In this document: in pieces, positions 21,375-33,743 of the stretch | How positions within the stretch are numbered: position 1 is the first letter of the stretch | Layout of the letters: each line of letters begins with the position of its first letter | Origin: Vandiemenella viatica | Lineage: Eukaryota; Arthropoda; Insecta; Orthoptera; Morabidae | Length of the DNA stretch: 64,000 nt | Assembly (NCBI GenBank): GCA_031002005.1 | Contig: CM061918.1 | Location: forward strand, 60,021,478-60,085,477 | Direction of reading: 5' to 3' | Position numbers and translations under genes: made by a program | The notes under the pieces: generated by a model | The model's database searches: none | The model's input: the letters and a program-made list of their open reading frames with translations, nothing else | What the model was told of the DNA's origin: nothing

Positions 21375-23359
21375 GTATGGCAGATCTGTAATTGAATTTT
21401 TAGTTCTTTCTCCTGAGCAAAACTCAGCATAATTGTAATTGCATGAGTCAAAAGAGCATTGCTTGAGTTCTAGTATGTTAGCCATGGAATTTTGTTTGTT
21501 TTTGTGATATGTAAATACCGAATACAAGTTTCTTTATGAAGAGACTGGAATATTAGTATCTATCAGTGCAGTATGATCATTTGGAAAAAATGAGCAAAGG
21601 TACAACACATGTATGACATTTTTTGCTTGCACTTCTTATTAAGCTTTGCTTCGCAGAAAATAAATTTGGATATTCAACAATACAAAGTAGTTGCAAGTGA
21701 AACTGTGACCTGAATAGCTATCCTTGATTGAGGTTAACAGCTTATTGACATTTCTATAGTCGCATATAAATAAGATTAAATTTTTGGATAGTGAATTCTG
21801 GAAGGTGAGAAAAGTACAGTTTGTTCAAGAGAAGCAATGGGTGAATAATAAAATATGTAGTATGGATTGTAAAACTGGAAAGAGAAGTACAAAAGGATAA
21901 GAAAAAGTGCTGTTAAAAGGTATAAAATAATAATGTGAGGAAAGAATATGCGAAAATAAATCTTAATTATTTCTGTCAGTGGGGAAAACGTGCATTGAAG
22001 GGAAAAGACAAGTAAAAAAACTCTGCATGTTCTTAAAAGAATGTCTTATTCCAGAAAGTATTAGCAGGCTGCAGTTAAGATGAAATTCAACTAAATTTAT
22101 GATTCTAATTTCAAAACCATGATATGAGAAATGGAAATATTTTAAGGCAGCGGTTCCCAACCTTTATTGGTACACGACCCAATTTTAAGTAAACAAAATT
22201 TTCGCGACCCACCTAATATGAGAGTCTATCTATGATCAGAATGGGAAATGTTGTGTAACCTCAATACGCTATAGACTATCCTATCCTACGAAAAGGCAAA
22301 TTTTAGTACAAAGGATATACTATCAACAAAAACAATGATTGATAGTACACAAAACAACAAACATGTTATAGACCTGGAGGCGGCTGCACAGACCATCACC
22401 TCATCAACTTGGCTCCTGAAATTCCACGATTAGAAATAACGCAATCAGCATATTAAAATGCAACTGATCTGCCAAGTCACTTTTCGGTGGAAACCAGCTG
22501 CAGACCTGATTTTAGTGGTTGGTTGGTAGCTTAATCATTGTGTTTTACTGCACCCAAATGTATGAAAATATGTAAGACCGGGAGCAGGAAAACACAATGG
22601 TAAACTTACCAGTTAGCCACTGAAATGGGTTTTGTAGGTATTTTCCACCATGATATGACTTGGCACATCCATGTAATTTTAATTTGTAAATCGAGTTTTA
22701 ACTAATCCTGGAATTTCAGCCGTCAGCTCGATGAGGCGACGATTTGTGCAGACGCCTCCCCCTTTTTTACAAAGATAATGAAAAATGCGTTTAATTATTA
22801 TAAAAACACAACTTTACAATCAGTGAGATTTCTGGCACTGGTGTTTGCTGATGAGGGCATCGATTAATTTTAACCTTAAGTCACTTTTTACACATAGTTT
22901 ATTTCTGTATTTGTTTTTCAAAACCAATAATATATATTTTCGTGGTAAAAACCTCGATTTTTTCGCGACCCACCAAAATGCACCCCGCGACCCACCAGTG
23001 GGTCGCGACCCATAGGTTGGGAACCGCTGTTTTAAGGCAGTAGTGCTGAAGATTTGTATTGAGAGTAAGTAAACTAAGTTTACCAGCGGTGATAGAAGCC
23101 AGATGATGAAAGAATGTTTTTTTACTTCCTTCAAGTCTCGGATGAGGGAAAGAGGGAAAAGAATTGCTGTATATCATCCTTAATTAAGAAAATAATTAGG
23201 AAGTTATAACGCTAATAAGAGATTTTTACATTTAAAAAAATGCACTTATTGAAATTCGTAGGAAAGTTGTGTGAAAAGGGAGGTATGGTAATATGTAATC
23301 TTTGACTTTACTCCGGTTTCTCTAAATTTTGGCAACTGTAAAATGGATGGATGTTTCAG
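21375..23359 (+). other. tropomodulin intron E-F
   Basis: Canonical borders. It contains the 882-bp hAT element at 22148-23029; the remainder is AT-rich and unrecognised. Confidence 0.65.
22148..23029. mobile_element. non-autonomous hAT element, 882 bp
   Basis: The termini are CAGCGGTTCCCAACCT in exact inverted orientation. The exact 8-bp target duplication TTTTAAGG is at 22140-22147 and 23030-23037. CGCGACCCACC motifs recur in both subterminal regions, a possible set of transposase binding sites. No transposase frame is visible, so it would need an autonomous hAT in trans. Confidence 0.92.
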
Positions 23360-23507
23360 AGGTCGCAAGTGCTTGGAAATAAGATTGAGATGGATATAAC
23401 GGCCCTTGTGGAGCAGAACCCAACTCTGCTGCGATTGGGTCTACACCTGGAGTACAACGATGCACGTCACCGTGTCGCTGCCCACCTTCAAAGGAATATC
23501 GACAGGA
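23360..23507 (+). CDS. tmod: tropomodulin, last shared exon F
   Basis: Codes for 49 residues plus one base: RSQVLGNKIEMDI, then NPTLLRLGLHLEYNDARHR, then AAHLQRNIDR. These are the final LRR strand and the start of the C-terminal helix of the capping domain. In vertebrate tropomodulins the same region reads on into a basic helix and a short tail at the protein's end. The acceptor is TTTCAG and the donor GTGAGT starts at 23508, leaving a single A, so any downstream exon must supply two bases. Several downstream segments fit this phase, so this appears to be the branch point for alternative C-termini. Confidence 0.95.
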
Positions 23508-26500
23508 GTGAGTGTCTGTCATTAGTCTCACTGCCGCTTCTAGCACATATTCTAATTTCTTTTATCCCCTTGTTCTGGGGGATTTTTTTAGTATTAAAAA
23601 AAAAAATTTCTCTTTCAGCTGTTATAATATTGTTATTTCGGACTGATAATACCTTTATTTCCCTTCCCTCTCCATTCCTCCTCATTGATTTTTTTTTTTT
23701 AGTGTGTTAAGAATTGTGTGGTTAAATTGCTATTGTTCACTATTCTCAATATTCCTTCTCAATCTCAGTACAGCATTTATCCCATTTTTCCTTTTTTTAG
23801 TGGAACCTATCACATGTACGGATGATGTATTACACAGTTAAATGGAGAAACATCAAAGTTACTTACATCTATTATTTTTTTCGCATAGTCATCACAATTT
23901 TGTTATGTATTTTTGCCAGCAGCAAACAAGAACCTCTCATATGCCACACCTGTGAAAGTCTGAATCAGCAGAAGGTAGCCACTTTTTTCCCGCTGTAATG
24001 ACAGCGTCGTTTCTGGAATATATTCCATAGGGCTTGAAAGATGGAAGTTTGAAGTTGCTACATCCTATCTTCAATGATGGTTCTGTCCAGAAAATTGTCA
24101 CAGATTGGTGCTACAGGCACTGACAGACTTCCATATGATAATTTTTCTGGTCCTGTGCATGCTTCCTTAGTACCCACATGAAACATAGTGTCAGACAATC
24201 TAACTTTGTCAATATTGATTTCAGTTTATCCCAGCTAGTTTTAAGCTGTGCAAACCTACAGTGTGGCTGTGCACGTTAAAGTGCCATTGTACCGGATCAG
24301 AGAGGTACAATGGGCCTATGCTCAAATTACAGGCCTGGCATACTGGACATCCTGATTGCAGTTTTATGCAATAACCTTGGCAAATGTGCTGGGAGGTCCC
24401 CAATCTCTACATCATATATTACACATTACACAAACAAAAATACACTTATTACTTAGAACTTAAACTATATGTTTCACAGATGGCAAAACGTGTGCTCCTC
24501 CATGAAAAATGTGACATTGCTAGCAAGCCTGTACTGATAGATAAATAAGCACACCTCTGGAGAAACCAAGAAAATGATTCATCACAATCCTCAGATGTTC
24601 CCACTTTTGTGGATCATCCGGTAAATTCTCTTCCAAGTTTGGCAGTCACTTCAAGTTTTTTCCTCTAATACATGTCTCCAGTCAACTCCTTTCACCTGTA
24701 TGTCCTTCGCCTAGTCTATCCATCTTGCCCACAGTCTTCCAATTTTCAAAAAAAGATCATAACTAAGCTGTGCACATTATTAGTACAGATGAGCTGATTT
24801 AGTCATTGTTCATTGTAAGAAATCATTCAGGTTTCTCAGATTTAACTGTGTAATTGGAACGTATTAACAATAAAGAGAAATTCATAGCTGGCAGCTATCA
24901 AAATTTAGTTTGGAGGTTAAACTTAGCTTTTTGATGCTAAGAAAAGGACGAAAAAGTAAATTAGCTTTGTCATTTTATAAATATTTAATCATTACAACCT
25001 GTATGTAAAAAGACAAACATAATTTTTTTAATTAATATACAGCATTGTTTGGTCATAAAAAATAAAATATGAACTGTGATATTAGTTCATGAAGTAAATA
25101 TTATTCTATTCAGTGTAAACTGTTGATCACAGATGCAAATTCAACTGCTTTTTTTTCTTTTTTCAGAGTTTGTTTGTTTATGTATATTTGTTTTGATTGT
25201 TTTTGTAATAATAGCTTGTTAAATATTTGCAGGAACAGGCAGTTTTAGGTGTATTTCTTTTCCTGATCTTAATTTTGTTTTAATTATACTGATTTCAAGA
25301 AAATCTTATGAGCGTCATTTCTGTTTTCTTTGTTCAGTGTTATATAATCTATGCATTTAGCAATGTTCCTATGCTCTAGGTTACTACAGTGAATTTCTGG
25401 ATGTACCAGTTGCCATCATTAGTAATTATATAACTGTGCTTAAAAGATCACCAATGTACTCTTTGGATTGAAATATTTTTAATTGATGCTCAAGCAAACT
25501 TGATTAAAGTGGATGAGATAGTGCAATGAGTTTTTGCATAAACATAGAGAAGGATTTCCTGGATAGTTTGGATTCATTTTGGGAATGTTAAAGATTGTTG
25601 ATGCTGTCCAACCTGTTCAATTTCTGTTTGTACAGGGCTACATACTCAAGAGTTTTAGTCCCTTGTCGCGACTAGTAGCCCACAGTAGTGTTTTTAGCAT
25701 AGTGTCGTGGAGAGGTAAATATGTTGCCATTCTTGGCAGTGATGTTTTTGTGACTGCTAACTCCTAATTGATCTGAATGGCGTTATCAGTCCATTAACAG
25801 ATTGCTGTGTTGAAACTGTGGACTGACAGAATTAGATCTAGATAAGTCTCTAGCTAGAGAATTTCAAGTGTTTGTGATATGTTTTTGCTAATTTGTGCTT
25901 TATCTGTGCCTGGATAGTTTCACGATATATCTCTGTTGTATGTTTAATGTTATATATATAAAAAAAAAAAACTTGATTAGGTCTCTCCAATGCATTTTCA
26001 TTGTTTGTATAAGATCTGATTTTTTTGAATGAAGCAAATAAATTCTCTAATATTTGGGAAAATGAACAGGGCTGGACAACACAACAATCTTTGTATTCAT
26101 CGTTGGTACAGGTGACCAGAGTGTCATACTTGTGTTATAAAATCTTGGGGTTAACAGTAAAGGGAATACGAATTCTGAAAATTTTAAAATTTTCTCCCTT
26201 ATAGATGACTTTTCCTAGGAAGATTCCTCATTCCACCAGTTTGAAACTCGTTCATAATTGTACCGTGAAAATAGTTTCATCGTGTAACGTAAGAAGAAAT
26301 TTGAAGAAGTCTTGATAGCCAACAAATTGGCTGTTAATTTTGTGTCTAGCTCAAGTAACCAGATTCTATCAATCTGAAATGTTTTTGTATTGTGTTTTTT
26401 TATTTTTTTAAAAAAGAAACTTGCTCTGGTTAAGAATTGAGCAGCTGAATAACCATAATAATAAGAAGTGAAGGTAAACAATATGTGAGGTTACATTTTT

Positions 26501-27889
26501 GAGTTTGCGAAAAATGTTACTCTCATCAGATTCTTAGGAAATTGTTTCGCTTTGTTACAAAGCATCACATTAAATGCACATTGGTCTCCTGCTTGAAAGG
26601 ATTCAACTTAGGATCGTGGTATGCCCATCCATATTTCAGTTTTGTATGGTTGACCAAACAAGTCACCTTTAGCAAATGACAGCATTATTCTGTAATGTGG
26701 GTGATGAATTATGTCAATTCAGTTCCAAATTCCCAACATTCAACATGAAAAAACATCGACTTACCCAATCATCTGTTTGCATTCTGTAGTGATTAATGTA
26801 AATACTAAATTTTGTATTCTATGGTCTTCTAACATGATTTCACAATTTAATTTATCTTATTGACAGCTAGTTATGAAATTTTTAATTGCAGTTTTCCTAC
26901 TATTCATCATTTTATCCTTCTTTTCCATTTGTTTTAAAAGGTTAGAAGTGTATTATTCACATATGACCCATGAGCTTTATATCAGTGTATCATTCAGTAT
27001 AAACTGTCTTAACAGTTTTTGTTAACTTAATCCTAACAATGCAAAAACAATATTTATTTTCTTTGCTTATTGTAAACGTGCTTATTGTAAACCCAGTGAT
27101 CTATTTGAAATATTATTGCCTAAAACTCTATACAATTTTCCAAGATTTGAGTTTGAAGTGCCTTCTGTGTTATAAATTTAAATAGTTTCTGAAATATCAT
27201 TCAGAACTTATCTTCGAAAAGCTGTTACAGGGAAAGCATAAGCAAAGTTATGATGCACAAAAACATGTAATTACTATTTATTTGTTGATACAGATTAGAT
27301 TTCTGTTGGAACTGTAGTAAGGAGACACATGATTAGATTTGCTTTTAAAATTGTCATTTCAAATTCAAATGCTTACAGACATTGATTGTGCCCTCTGTGA
27401 AATAACATCATTTAGTTTCCATTTGTAAATTTAATGTGATTTCCACAAATTATGAGTATAAATATTGTGGCTGTTTTAAAACATTAAGAATTTAGATGTT
27501 AACAGATATAGATGTTTAAAAGTGTTCACTGATCAGTGGAAATAAGAATATTTGTTTTATATGTTTGTTTATGCCTTTTGCATTTAGTGGCTGATCAGAT
27601 GTGATTATTGGTGTTATGTAATTTCTTTCTGAACTTGGGCATACTGGTATAAACTTACAGATGTTCAAAAATTTCCGTAAGAAGGTACTAATTTTGTTTC
27701 TAGACTTTGGTGTACTGCCAAAAAAGCTAAAAACGTCTGATAAGCCACTTAATAACAGCCTACTGCTTTTTATCCTTGCTTATTGTAATGTTATTTGCTA
27801 TGTTTTGCTTAAATGTTCTCAATGATCAAATCTTTTTTGCCTTCTTCCCTCGGCCTTGGCACTGCTCCCTGACTTCACGTTTCCTGTAG
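23508..27889 (+). other. tropomodulin intron after shared exon F
   Basis: AT-rich, with a short perfect hairpin at 24284-24313 (CCATTGTACC stem, 10-base loop). The 23.9-24.8 kb part is slightly GC-richer and may be an old repeat, but no family is recognised. No further coding exon with good features is seen before 27890. Confidence 0.55.
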
Positions 27890-27972
27890 CTTGTCGGTTA
27901 ACTGCTAAAGCTAAGTTCAACATCACCCTTGGGGGAAGCAAGAGCCCGTTTCAGATTGTCTCCAGAAAGTGA
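27890..27972 (+). CDS. tmod: candidate alternative last exon 1 of tropomodulin
   Basis: A pyrimidine-rich tract ends TTCCTGTAG just before 27890. In the phase left by exon F the segment reads TCRLTAKAKFNITLGGSKS and ends PFQIVSRK before TGA at 27970-27972. Only this one of three phases stays open past about seven codons. The segment is markedly GC-richer than the surrounding intron. AATAAA signals follow at 28140-28145 and 28155-28160, which would give a compact last exon with a 3' UTR of under 200 bases. A GTGAGT at about 28010 and a further acceptor at 28069 could also splice the UTR. I infer a tropomodulin isoform tail; no family match to the tail itself is recognised. Confidence 0.5.
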
Positions 27973-28139
27973 CGTCTCAATGCCAAAATCCCCTCCCCAT
28001 TCGTCGAGAGTGAGTAGCTGTGTTAAGTGTTCCTCAAGTGACCTTTTATTTTCTTTTACTTTTGCCAGCATCGTGACGAGTTGGATTCACGCAACTCGGG
28101 CCAAATGAATGTGGTTTTGTTCAACATTTGTTATTGTTT

Positions 28140-28160
28140 AATAAAGGTGGCTGAAATAAA
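28140..28160 (+). terminator. two polyadenylation signals after last-exon candidate 1
   Basis: AATAAA occurs at 28140-28145 and again at 28155-28160, about 170-190 bases after the stop codon of the 27890 exon candidate. The position suits a short 3' UTR. AATAAA is common in AT-rich DNA, so this supports the exon only weakly. Confidence 0.4.
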
Positions 28161-28685
28161 ATAGTTTTGGAAGTGGTGTATCAAACTTCCTCCACTTCTT
28201 CGTAGAGAGCAGAATACTGTGGAGCAATGCTTCTATTTGAAACTGTTACAAATACAGAATTGTTCTATAATATTCAACGTATTTTTTACTTTGATAATGT
28301 TTTCACAAGTGGCCAGAACTAGCTGATTGAAGATTTAAGTCTGGTAGTTCAGTGTTGATGTATACTAGTAATTTCCTAATGATTTGCATTTACTGTAATT
28401 GCAGAAATTATTCACAAAAAAGCCCCATGTTTCAAAAACTTATTTTCCATGCCTATTTCACTAAAAATAACCCACCAAATCAATAAAAATCTTTTCCCTT
28501 ATTTTGAAACCATTGCTTACACTTCAGTGGTAGAATTTTATTTTATTTTTGCTCTATATTCCGTATCAGTGTAGACAAAGGAGACCTAATTTCTGTACTT
28601 CTTTTAAATCAGTTGCAACATTTAAATGTGTCAAATTTCTTATAAAAAAAATAAGATAGGATTGGATAAATAATCCATCACTTTC

Positions 28686-28893
28686 CACAGATGATGGCAG
28701 TAAGGTCGGATGAACACAAAAAAAAACTTGCATACTTTTCAATATTTTGGTTAATAACCTTACTTATGCAGGTGTTGCCACATGTGGTATGGCAAAAGTG
28801 GACACATCTTTCCCATGCTGTGTGTCTCATCTCCTACATAAGTAAAGTTATTAACCAAAATATTGTCTGCCCTCCTGTCTTCATCTATGGTAA
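28686..28893. repeat. foldback repeat in tropomodulin intron
   Basis: The arms at 28740-28770 and 28835-28865 are 31-bp inverted repeats with two mismatches (core CAATATTTTGGTTAATAA). Weaker pairing extends outward to about 28686 and 28893. It may be a small MITE, but no target duplication was resolved. Confidence 0.6.
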
Positions 28894-28899
28894 TTGAGG

Positions 28900-30091
28900 G
28901 ATTATTTTCATTGCTTAGTTTTGAACCATCTGTAATGAAGAAATTTTTCTTCCTTCTTTTGCAATTATGTTTGTGACCAAAATAAATAAGACGTGTACTG
29001 CAGTTTTGCTTCCACCATGTGGGTTTATTTACATAGTAACAAATTTATCACAGCATTAAGATATGTTTAATATTGTGAAGGTTATTTTATCACAATACTG
29101 TGATTTAATTTCCATTTATTCTATTCACATTCTAAAATGAATCAAATAGTTTATGGTAAATGAAATGAGGTAGATACACTTATGATTCTAATTCCTTGAT
29201 AAATATAGCAAATGACGTGTTGAATGTAGTCCCTTATCTAGTTTTGCATCCTACGTCATATAATATAAACAGACAATACACTCTGTCACCACTCATTTCA
29301 ATTGGCCTCACATGTTGTCATAATTATATTATGTAGGTGGGAACTTGAGTGAAAATCTATTTTGCATATAAATATCCAAAGTTAATCTCATTGCAGCATC
29401 ATAAGACATGCCACATCATGTTTATAACTATGAAGTTATTCCCTTGTTGCAACTCGAAGACCTCTGTGGCCAGAATAGTTTCCATACTTCCTATGTGGCA
29501 CTGCATCCCAGTATTAAATGCTGGTATCTCATTCAGTCTTCTGGGGCAGAACTCTGATGTGATGCCATCTCGGGACAATTCTGCTCTAAAAGTAGACCAC
29601 AGCAGGTCAGCTGAAATGTCGGCCCTTACTTCTAAGACACGGTACCCCCTGGGTTGCAAGGGAACTATAAACTGCCTTGTTGGTTAACGTCGATACCTCC
29701 TGTCACACAGTTCCTTTCTATTGTTAAATGAAATTACTCCTTATCTAATGTACCTGTAGAAGTTAAATTTCAATGTAAATATTGCTTCCAGACTAACACT
29801 GAAAATAGTTTGCATCAACAATGGCGTATTTTCTTCTGTAGATATTCTATATATAAAAAAAAGATCTGTTATATTTCAGCCACCTTAATAACTGTGTGTC
29901 ATTTTATACATACCCTTTTCCTTTAATCCTTTTCTCCTGTATACAGTAGCTTTGGGTAAAACACCATTTAGGCGGCCTCTTTTATATGGGGGAAAAAACA
30001 TTGTGTCATATAGTTGTTTTGGTTTGTCATATATTTTATTGTTTTACACATTGCAATCAAGTCACCAACATGTTATTCTTTGTACCAACAG
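28900..30091 (+). other. intronic stretch between last-exon candidates 1 and 2
   Basis: AT-rich. A mildly GC-richer part around 29430-29690 has no recognised coding or repeat features. Confidence 0.45.
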
Positions 30092-30165
30092 TACGGAAAG
30101 ACTTAACTCTGCGCCTGCAATTCAGATTCTTTAACAACATCCGCAGGAAAAGTCTGATCAAGTAA
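30092..30165 (+). CDS. tmod: candidate alternative last exon 2 of tropomodulin
   Basis: Follows an acceptor ending ACCAACAG. Joined to exon F in its phase it reads IRKDLTLRLQFRFFNN and then IRRKSLIK, ending at TAA 30163-30165. The opening IR keeps the basic start seen in candidate 3 and resembles the basic helix of other tropomodulin C-termini. The tail is strongly basic and amphipathic. Expression and polyadenylation cannot be judged from the sequence. Confidence 0.5.
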
Positions 30166-32164
30166 AAGTGTGGAAAAGGTACCTTGCCAGGCAGGACGGC
30201 ATGTTATCAGTGCCGCTACTTGCTATTTTAAGTATAATATGTGTAAATATGCTTATGTTAGACGTGTTTAATGTCCTTAATTCGGCTTCTGTTTAACGCA
30301 ACTACCAATCGGCGATGCGGCTGCTAATGCGCTCTTTCTATCTCACCTTTCGCCTACTTTTAAACTGCTCAGAAATGCATGTACATTGACAGCAAGAAGT
30401 CAACTTACTGGCCGTACTCCGGAGCTTATTAACTGGCACGTATTGCAGTGTAATAGTAACAGAACTGAACATAATACTTTTTGTGAAGTTGTAAGCCTTC
30501 AGTAAGAAAATCCTAATTTACTGTGCGTAGTAATAGTTAACATCTGTAATTTTTGTCAGTTGCTGTTGTAGATATTGTAAATTATTAGATCTGAAGCACA
30601 AAATGTTGCATAGAAATCTTGATGGGTATGAAAGCTGAATACATGGTTACTAAATACAACATTTAGATCAGGTGATAGTGATGTTGTATTGCATCTCTAA
30701 TGCAGAACACCTTATTATGAGCACAAGATCTCTGTTTCGTGCTTGTTGCTGGGTTCTGCTCAGTAACACTGTTACTTCCTTAGTGTTTGAGGTCCATGCG
30801 TTATTCCTTCCGCAGATTGGTCAGTGCCATTCATTGCTCAGGAACATTCTGCTTCTTAATCACATAGTACCTAAATATGAACAGCTGTGCTATTTTCTTG
30901 ACATTGGTGTAATGATGTTGTGGCTGTTGTCAAACATATGCTCTGCAATTGTTAATTTTTGAAACTGTCATAGATGTAAGTAGTGTAGGTGTTCAGCTAC
31001 CTATTATCCCACATTGTCTGCACAATGTAGATTTTTCAAATTTGAATGGGATGCTGTAGACACCAGTTGTAGACTTGTATCATCTTTTAATGAATGGGGC
31101 CAATCCCTTGTCTGGACTGGTGTGTGGTGAATGCTCCTACTGCCCCATTGAGACAGAATTGTGCCTACTTGTACAGATCTGTTACCTCCACACTGGAGGA
31201 ATGCAGATTTTTTGCAAATCTCTTCTTCTCTTGTATGTAGCTTTACTGGTTTACTGCCAGTTATATTTGCCTGCCCTTGTGCCCTTTCCGCAGGGTGTGG
31301 TTTTAAGACATTTCAAATGTACTGACAGATTGCCTTGATCTATGTCTTCTGCTCTGTGTACCAGTGGCACTAACATGGCACTCCTCTGTATTGGATGGTG
31401 AAACTATAGGCAATCAAGTTCTGGTTCATATGTATCATCATCATGTATGCTTCAGTGTTCTATTAGGGTTGCTTCAAATCTTTCTTATTTTCCATTGTTA
31501 TACATTTATGACTTCCACTTAAGTGCTTGAAGATTTCATTTAGTACCTTGATGCGGTAGGTCAGAACAAAAATTCATGTCTTCACTAAAACAAAAACACA
31601 CAACTTGTTCAAGAAAAATTCTGTTGTATACCCATTTATTTATTTGTCATGTGGCTAAGCAAATAATGTATTACATATAAATATTTACAAATACAATGAC
31701 AAGAATGTTGGCATCATTCACCAACTGATGTCCAGTAATTCCAGCCATTCTATGAAGGAGGTTGTAGCATTGAAAACATACCCGAGATTTCTATGAAACG
31801 GTATGCTAAGAAAGTTCCCATTCTTGCATAGAAAGTTTGTTTACTGAAGGCTTTTAATGACATTTGTAGCAGTGATAACTCGAGCTGCCCGTTAGGTTGA
31901 AGGAATGTTAGCACGTAAGTAACAGTTACAATATTTGTTAGGTGAGCAATTTCGGGTAGCTCTCCATTCAATCCTTTTTGTTTTAAAAGATTTTTTTTGA
32001 ACACTGCTTTGATTAAAGTAGCAATAAAATTATTTGCTTTTTTTCCTTTCTAAAATAATAATAATAATATTGACCCTTGGAAGCAGTGGTTAGAAATTAT
32101 TACTTTTCAGTAAATTTTTGTATAATATGTGTGAATTTTATTATTATTATTTTTTTATTTGCAG

Positions 32165-32236
32165 CTTGTGATAAAAAAGCTGAATTTTTCCAGTTTTGTG
32201 CTGCATTTTATGATTCATCTCAAGGAAGAATTTAGC
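32165..32236 (+). CDS. tmod: weak candidate for another tropomodulin last exon
   Basis: A strong polypyrimidine tract ending TTTGCAG precedes 32165. In the exon F phase the segment opens TCDKKAEFFQFCAAF and stops after about 23 codons at TAG. Candidate 1 also opens TC. Base composition is like the intron and an open run of this length is expected by chance fairly often. It is listed because the acceptor and phase fit. Confidence 0.22.
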
Positions 32237-32659
32237 ACTTTGTGACTTTGTATTTTGTTTGTCACAGTGTGCCATAGTGTTTTTTTTTTAAATAAAGAAT
32301 GAATTTTATTTTTGAGATTTGTTTTGAGAAAATATCTTGTGGGAAAAGTGTAACGATTTTACAGTATTATGTGTTATGTAATTTACTAACAAGCCTGCAT
32401 TTTCTTACAGCATCTGTGTGTGTTTTGTGTTCTTTTATACTAACAAGTTTTTTCAGCATGAAGCATGGTGGACAGGCACAGAGTTGAAAGAGGGATGGGG
32501 AATGTACCTGGACACCCAGCTATGCACAGAACAGCACACACACATGATTCAGTTAAACTTTTGAGGATATGGGTGTTTAGAGAACATAAAATTTTTTATT
32601 TATGAAGGAATTATTTTGTCCTTTTACATTGAGATGTTCTTTCGAATATCGTTTTCTCT

Positions 32660-32697
<38 letters not shown>

Positions 32698-33268
32698 CGA
32701 ATTTGTCCTCCTTTCATTTAACAATCCTACTGTAATCTTTTTCACCATTATATTCTTTCCTTGGGTGTCACTATTCCTAACATTTTTTGATAATTTTCTT
32801 GTATTTTTTTGCTATTGAAGCTTCCTTTAGCATTTTCTCATTTTTATAAGATGGGAATTGCTGCATTACTTTTTTGTTTTTAAACTGGCATAAAATATTT
32901 TACAAACATTAAAAAAAAGGAAAGGGAAGAAACAATTACAATTTTTTTGTTTCGTTTTTCTAACTTAAGCAGTATTCTTACAAAATTGTGAAGAAATACA
33001 TCTTATGCCAATCCCCATCTTTTCTGTCAAAGATAGATACTCTCAAAGCCAAGCTTTTAACTGAACTTCTTTACTTTTATATAAATTATGTATCAGAATA
33101 ACAAACTAAAACACGCTTTTAACAACAGGAGTAACTACACATTCATTCCTTTTTGCTAATACTGTCATTTTGTATTTTTTTTTTCTTTTGCTGTAGTAGA
33201 AACTAGTGTCCCAACCTCATTTGATTTGTTAATGCTGATGTGCTGTGTTTCACTGGGTCCTGGTACAG

Positions 33269-33390
33269 ATCCTCCAACAACCCTGTGGCCTGGCTCATAT
33301 TTTCATCCTGGCCACGTGAAGTCACTGTGCATGTCCATTGTTTTTAATATGAAGGTGCTACGGGTGTTACCAAAAACTTGGTACTCGTGA
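33269..33390 (+). CDS. tmod: weak candidate for another tropomodulin last exon in a GC-rich patch
   Basis: After GGTACAG the exon F phase stays open for about 40 codons, reading NPPTTLWPGSYFHPGHVKS near its start and stopping at TGA 33388-33390. The patch around 33225-33330 is clearly richer in G and C than the flanks, as the true exons are. The upstream polypyrimidine tract is poor, which lowers confidence. It could instead be an old repeat fragment. Confidence 0.2.
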
Positions 33391-33708
33391 GGTTATTTTC
33401 ATAAAATTATTGAACTGATTTTTTTTTTTACTGAACTTCTTTTCAGTAGCTTTTCAGTTAACTTTAATATTTTTGTCATGTAGTTCCGTAAATGGTTTAA
33501 TTTTTTTATTTTTATGTATTTATCTACACGAATCACTGTAATATTGTAGCTTTTATCAAGTTTTAAAATATTTAAAGAGAGCTTATAAGATATAATACAG
33601 TTAGTCTGGTTGTTGTTGGTAACACCATTTGACTACGTGTTAAAGTTACCACTTTTTTGTGTTGTATTTTTGGAACTCATTCTGAAAATGTGTTCCTCTG
33701 TTTTTCAG

Positions 33709-33743
33709 TACGGCTGTCTCGCCTGGGAGCGACAAACTCGTAG
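33709..33743 (+). CDS. tmod: candidate alternative last exon 3 of tropomodulin
   Basis: A strong acceptor, CTGTTTTTCAG, precedes 33709. In the exon F phase the exon adds only IRLSRLGATNS before TAG at 33741-33743. This aligns with the basic helix that ends vertebrate tropomodulins (pattern RxxRL followed by a small residue), so the short tail is credible and would give a compact, near-minimal cap domain. The reading continues through no further conserved sequence after the stop. Confidence 0.55.

Larger units (their letters stand above)
30166..33708 (+). other. intronic stretch between last-exon candidates 2 and 3
   Basis: Mostly AT-rich, with an A-run of about 30 at 32667-32696. It contains the two weak exon candidates at 32165 and 33269. 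No repeat family is recognised. Confidence 0.5.

Noticed and set aside
25168..25230. Tropomodulin last exon after TTTTTTCAG
   Set aside because: The in-phase reading is only T-rich codons (F, V, I, C), exactly what intron sequence gives. There is no composition change.
28069..28160. Coding exon beginning HRDELDSRNSGQ
   Set aside because: It is open only in phase 0, but the last shared exon leaves phase 1, where a stop follows at once. It could be a UTR exon.
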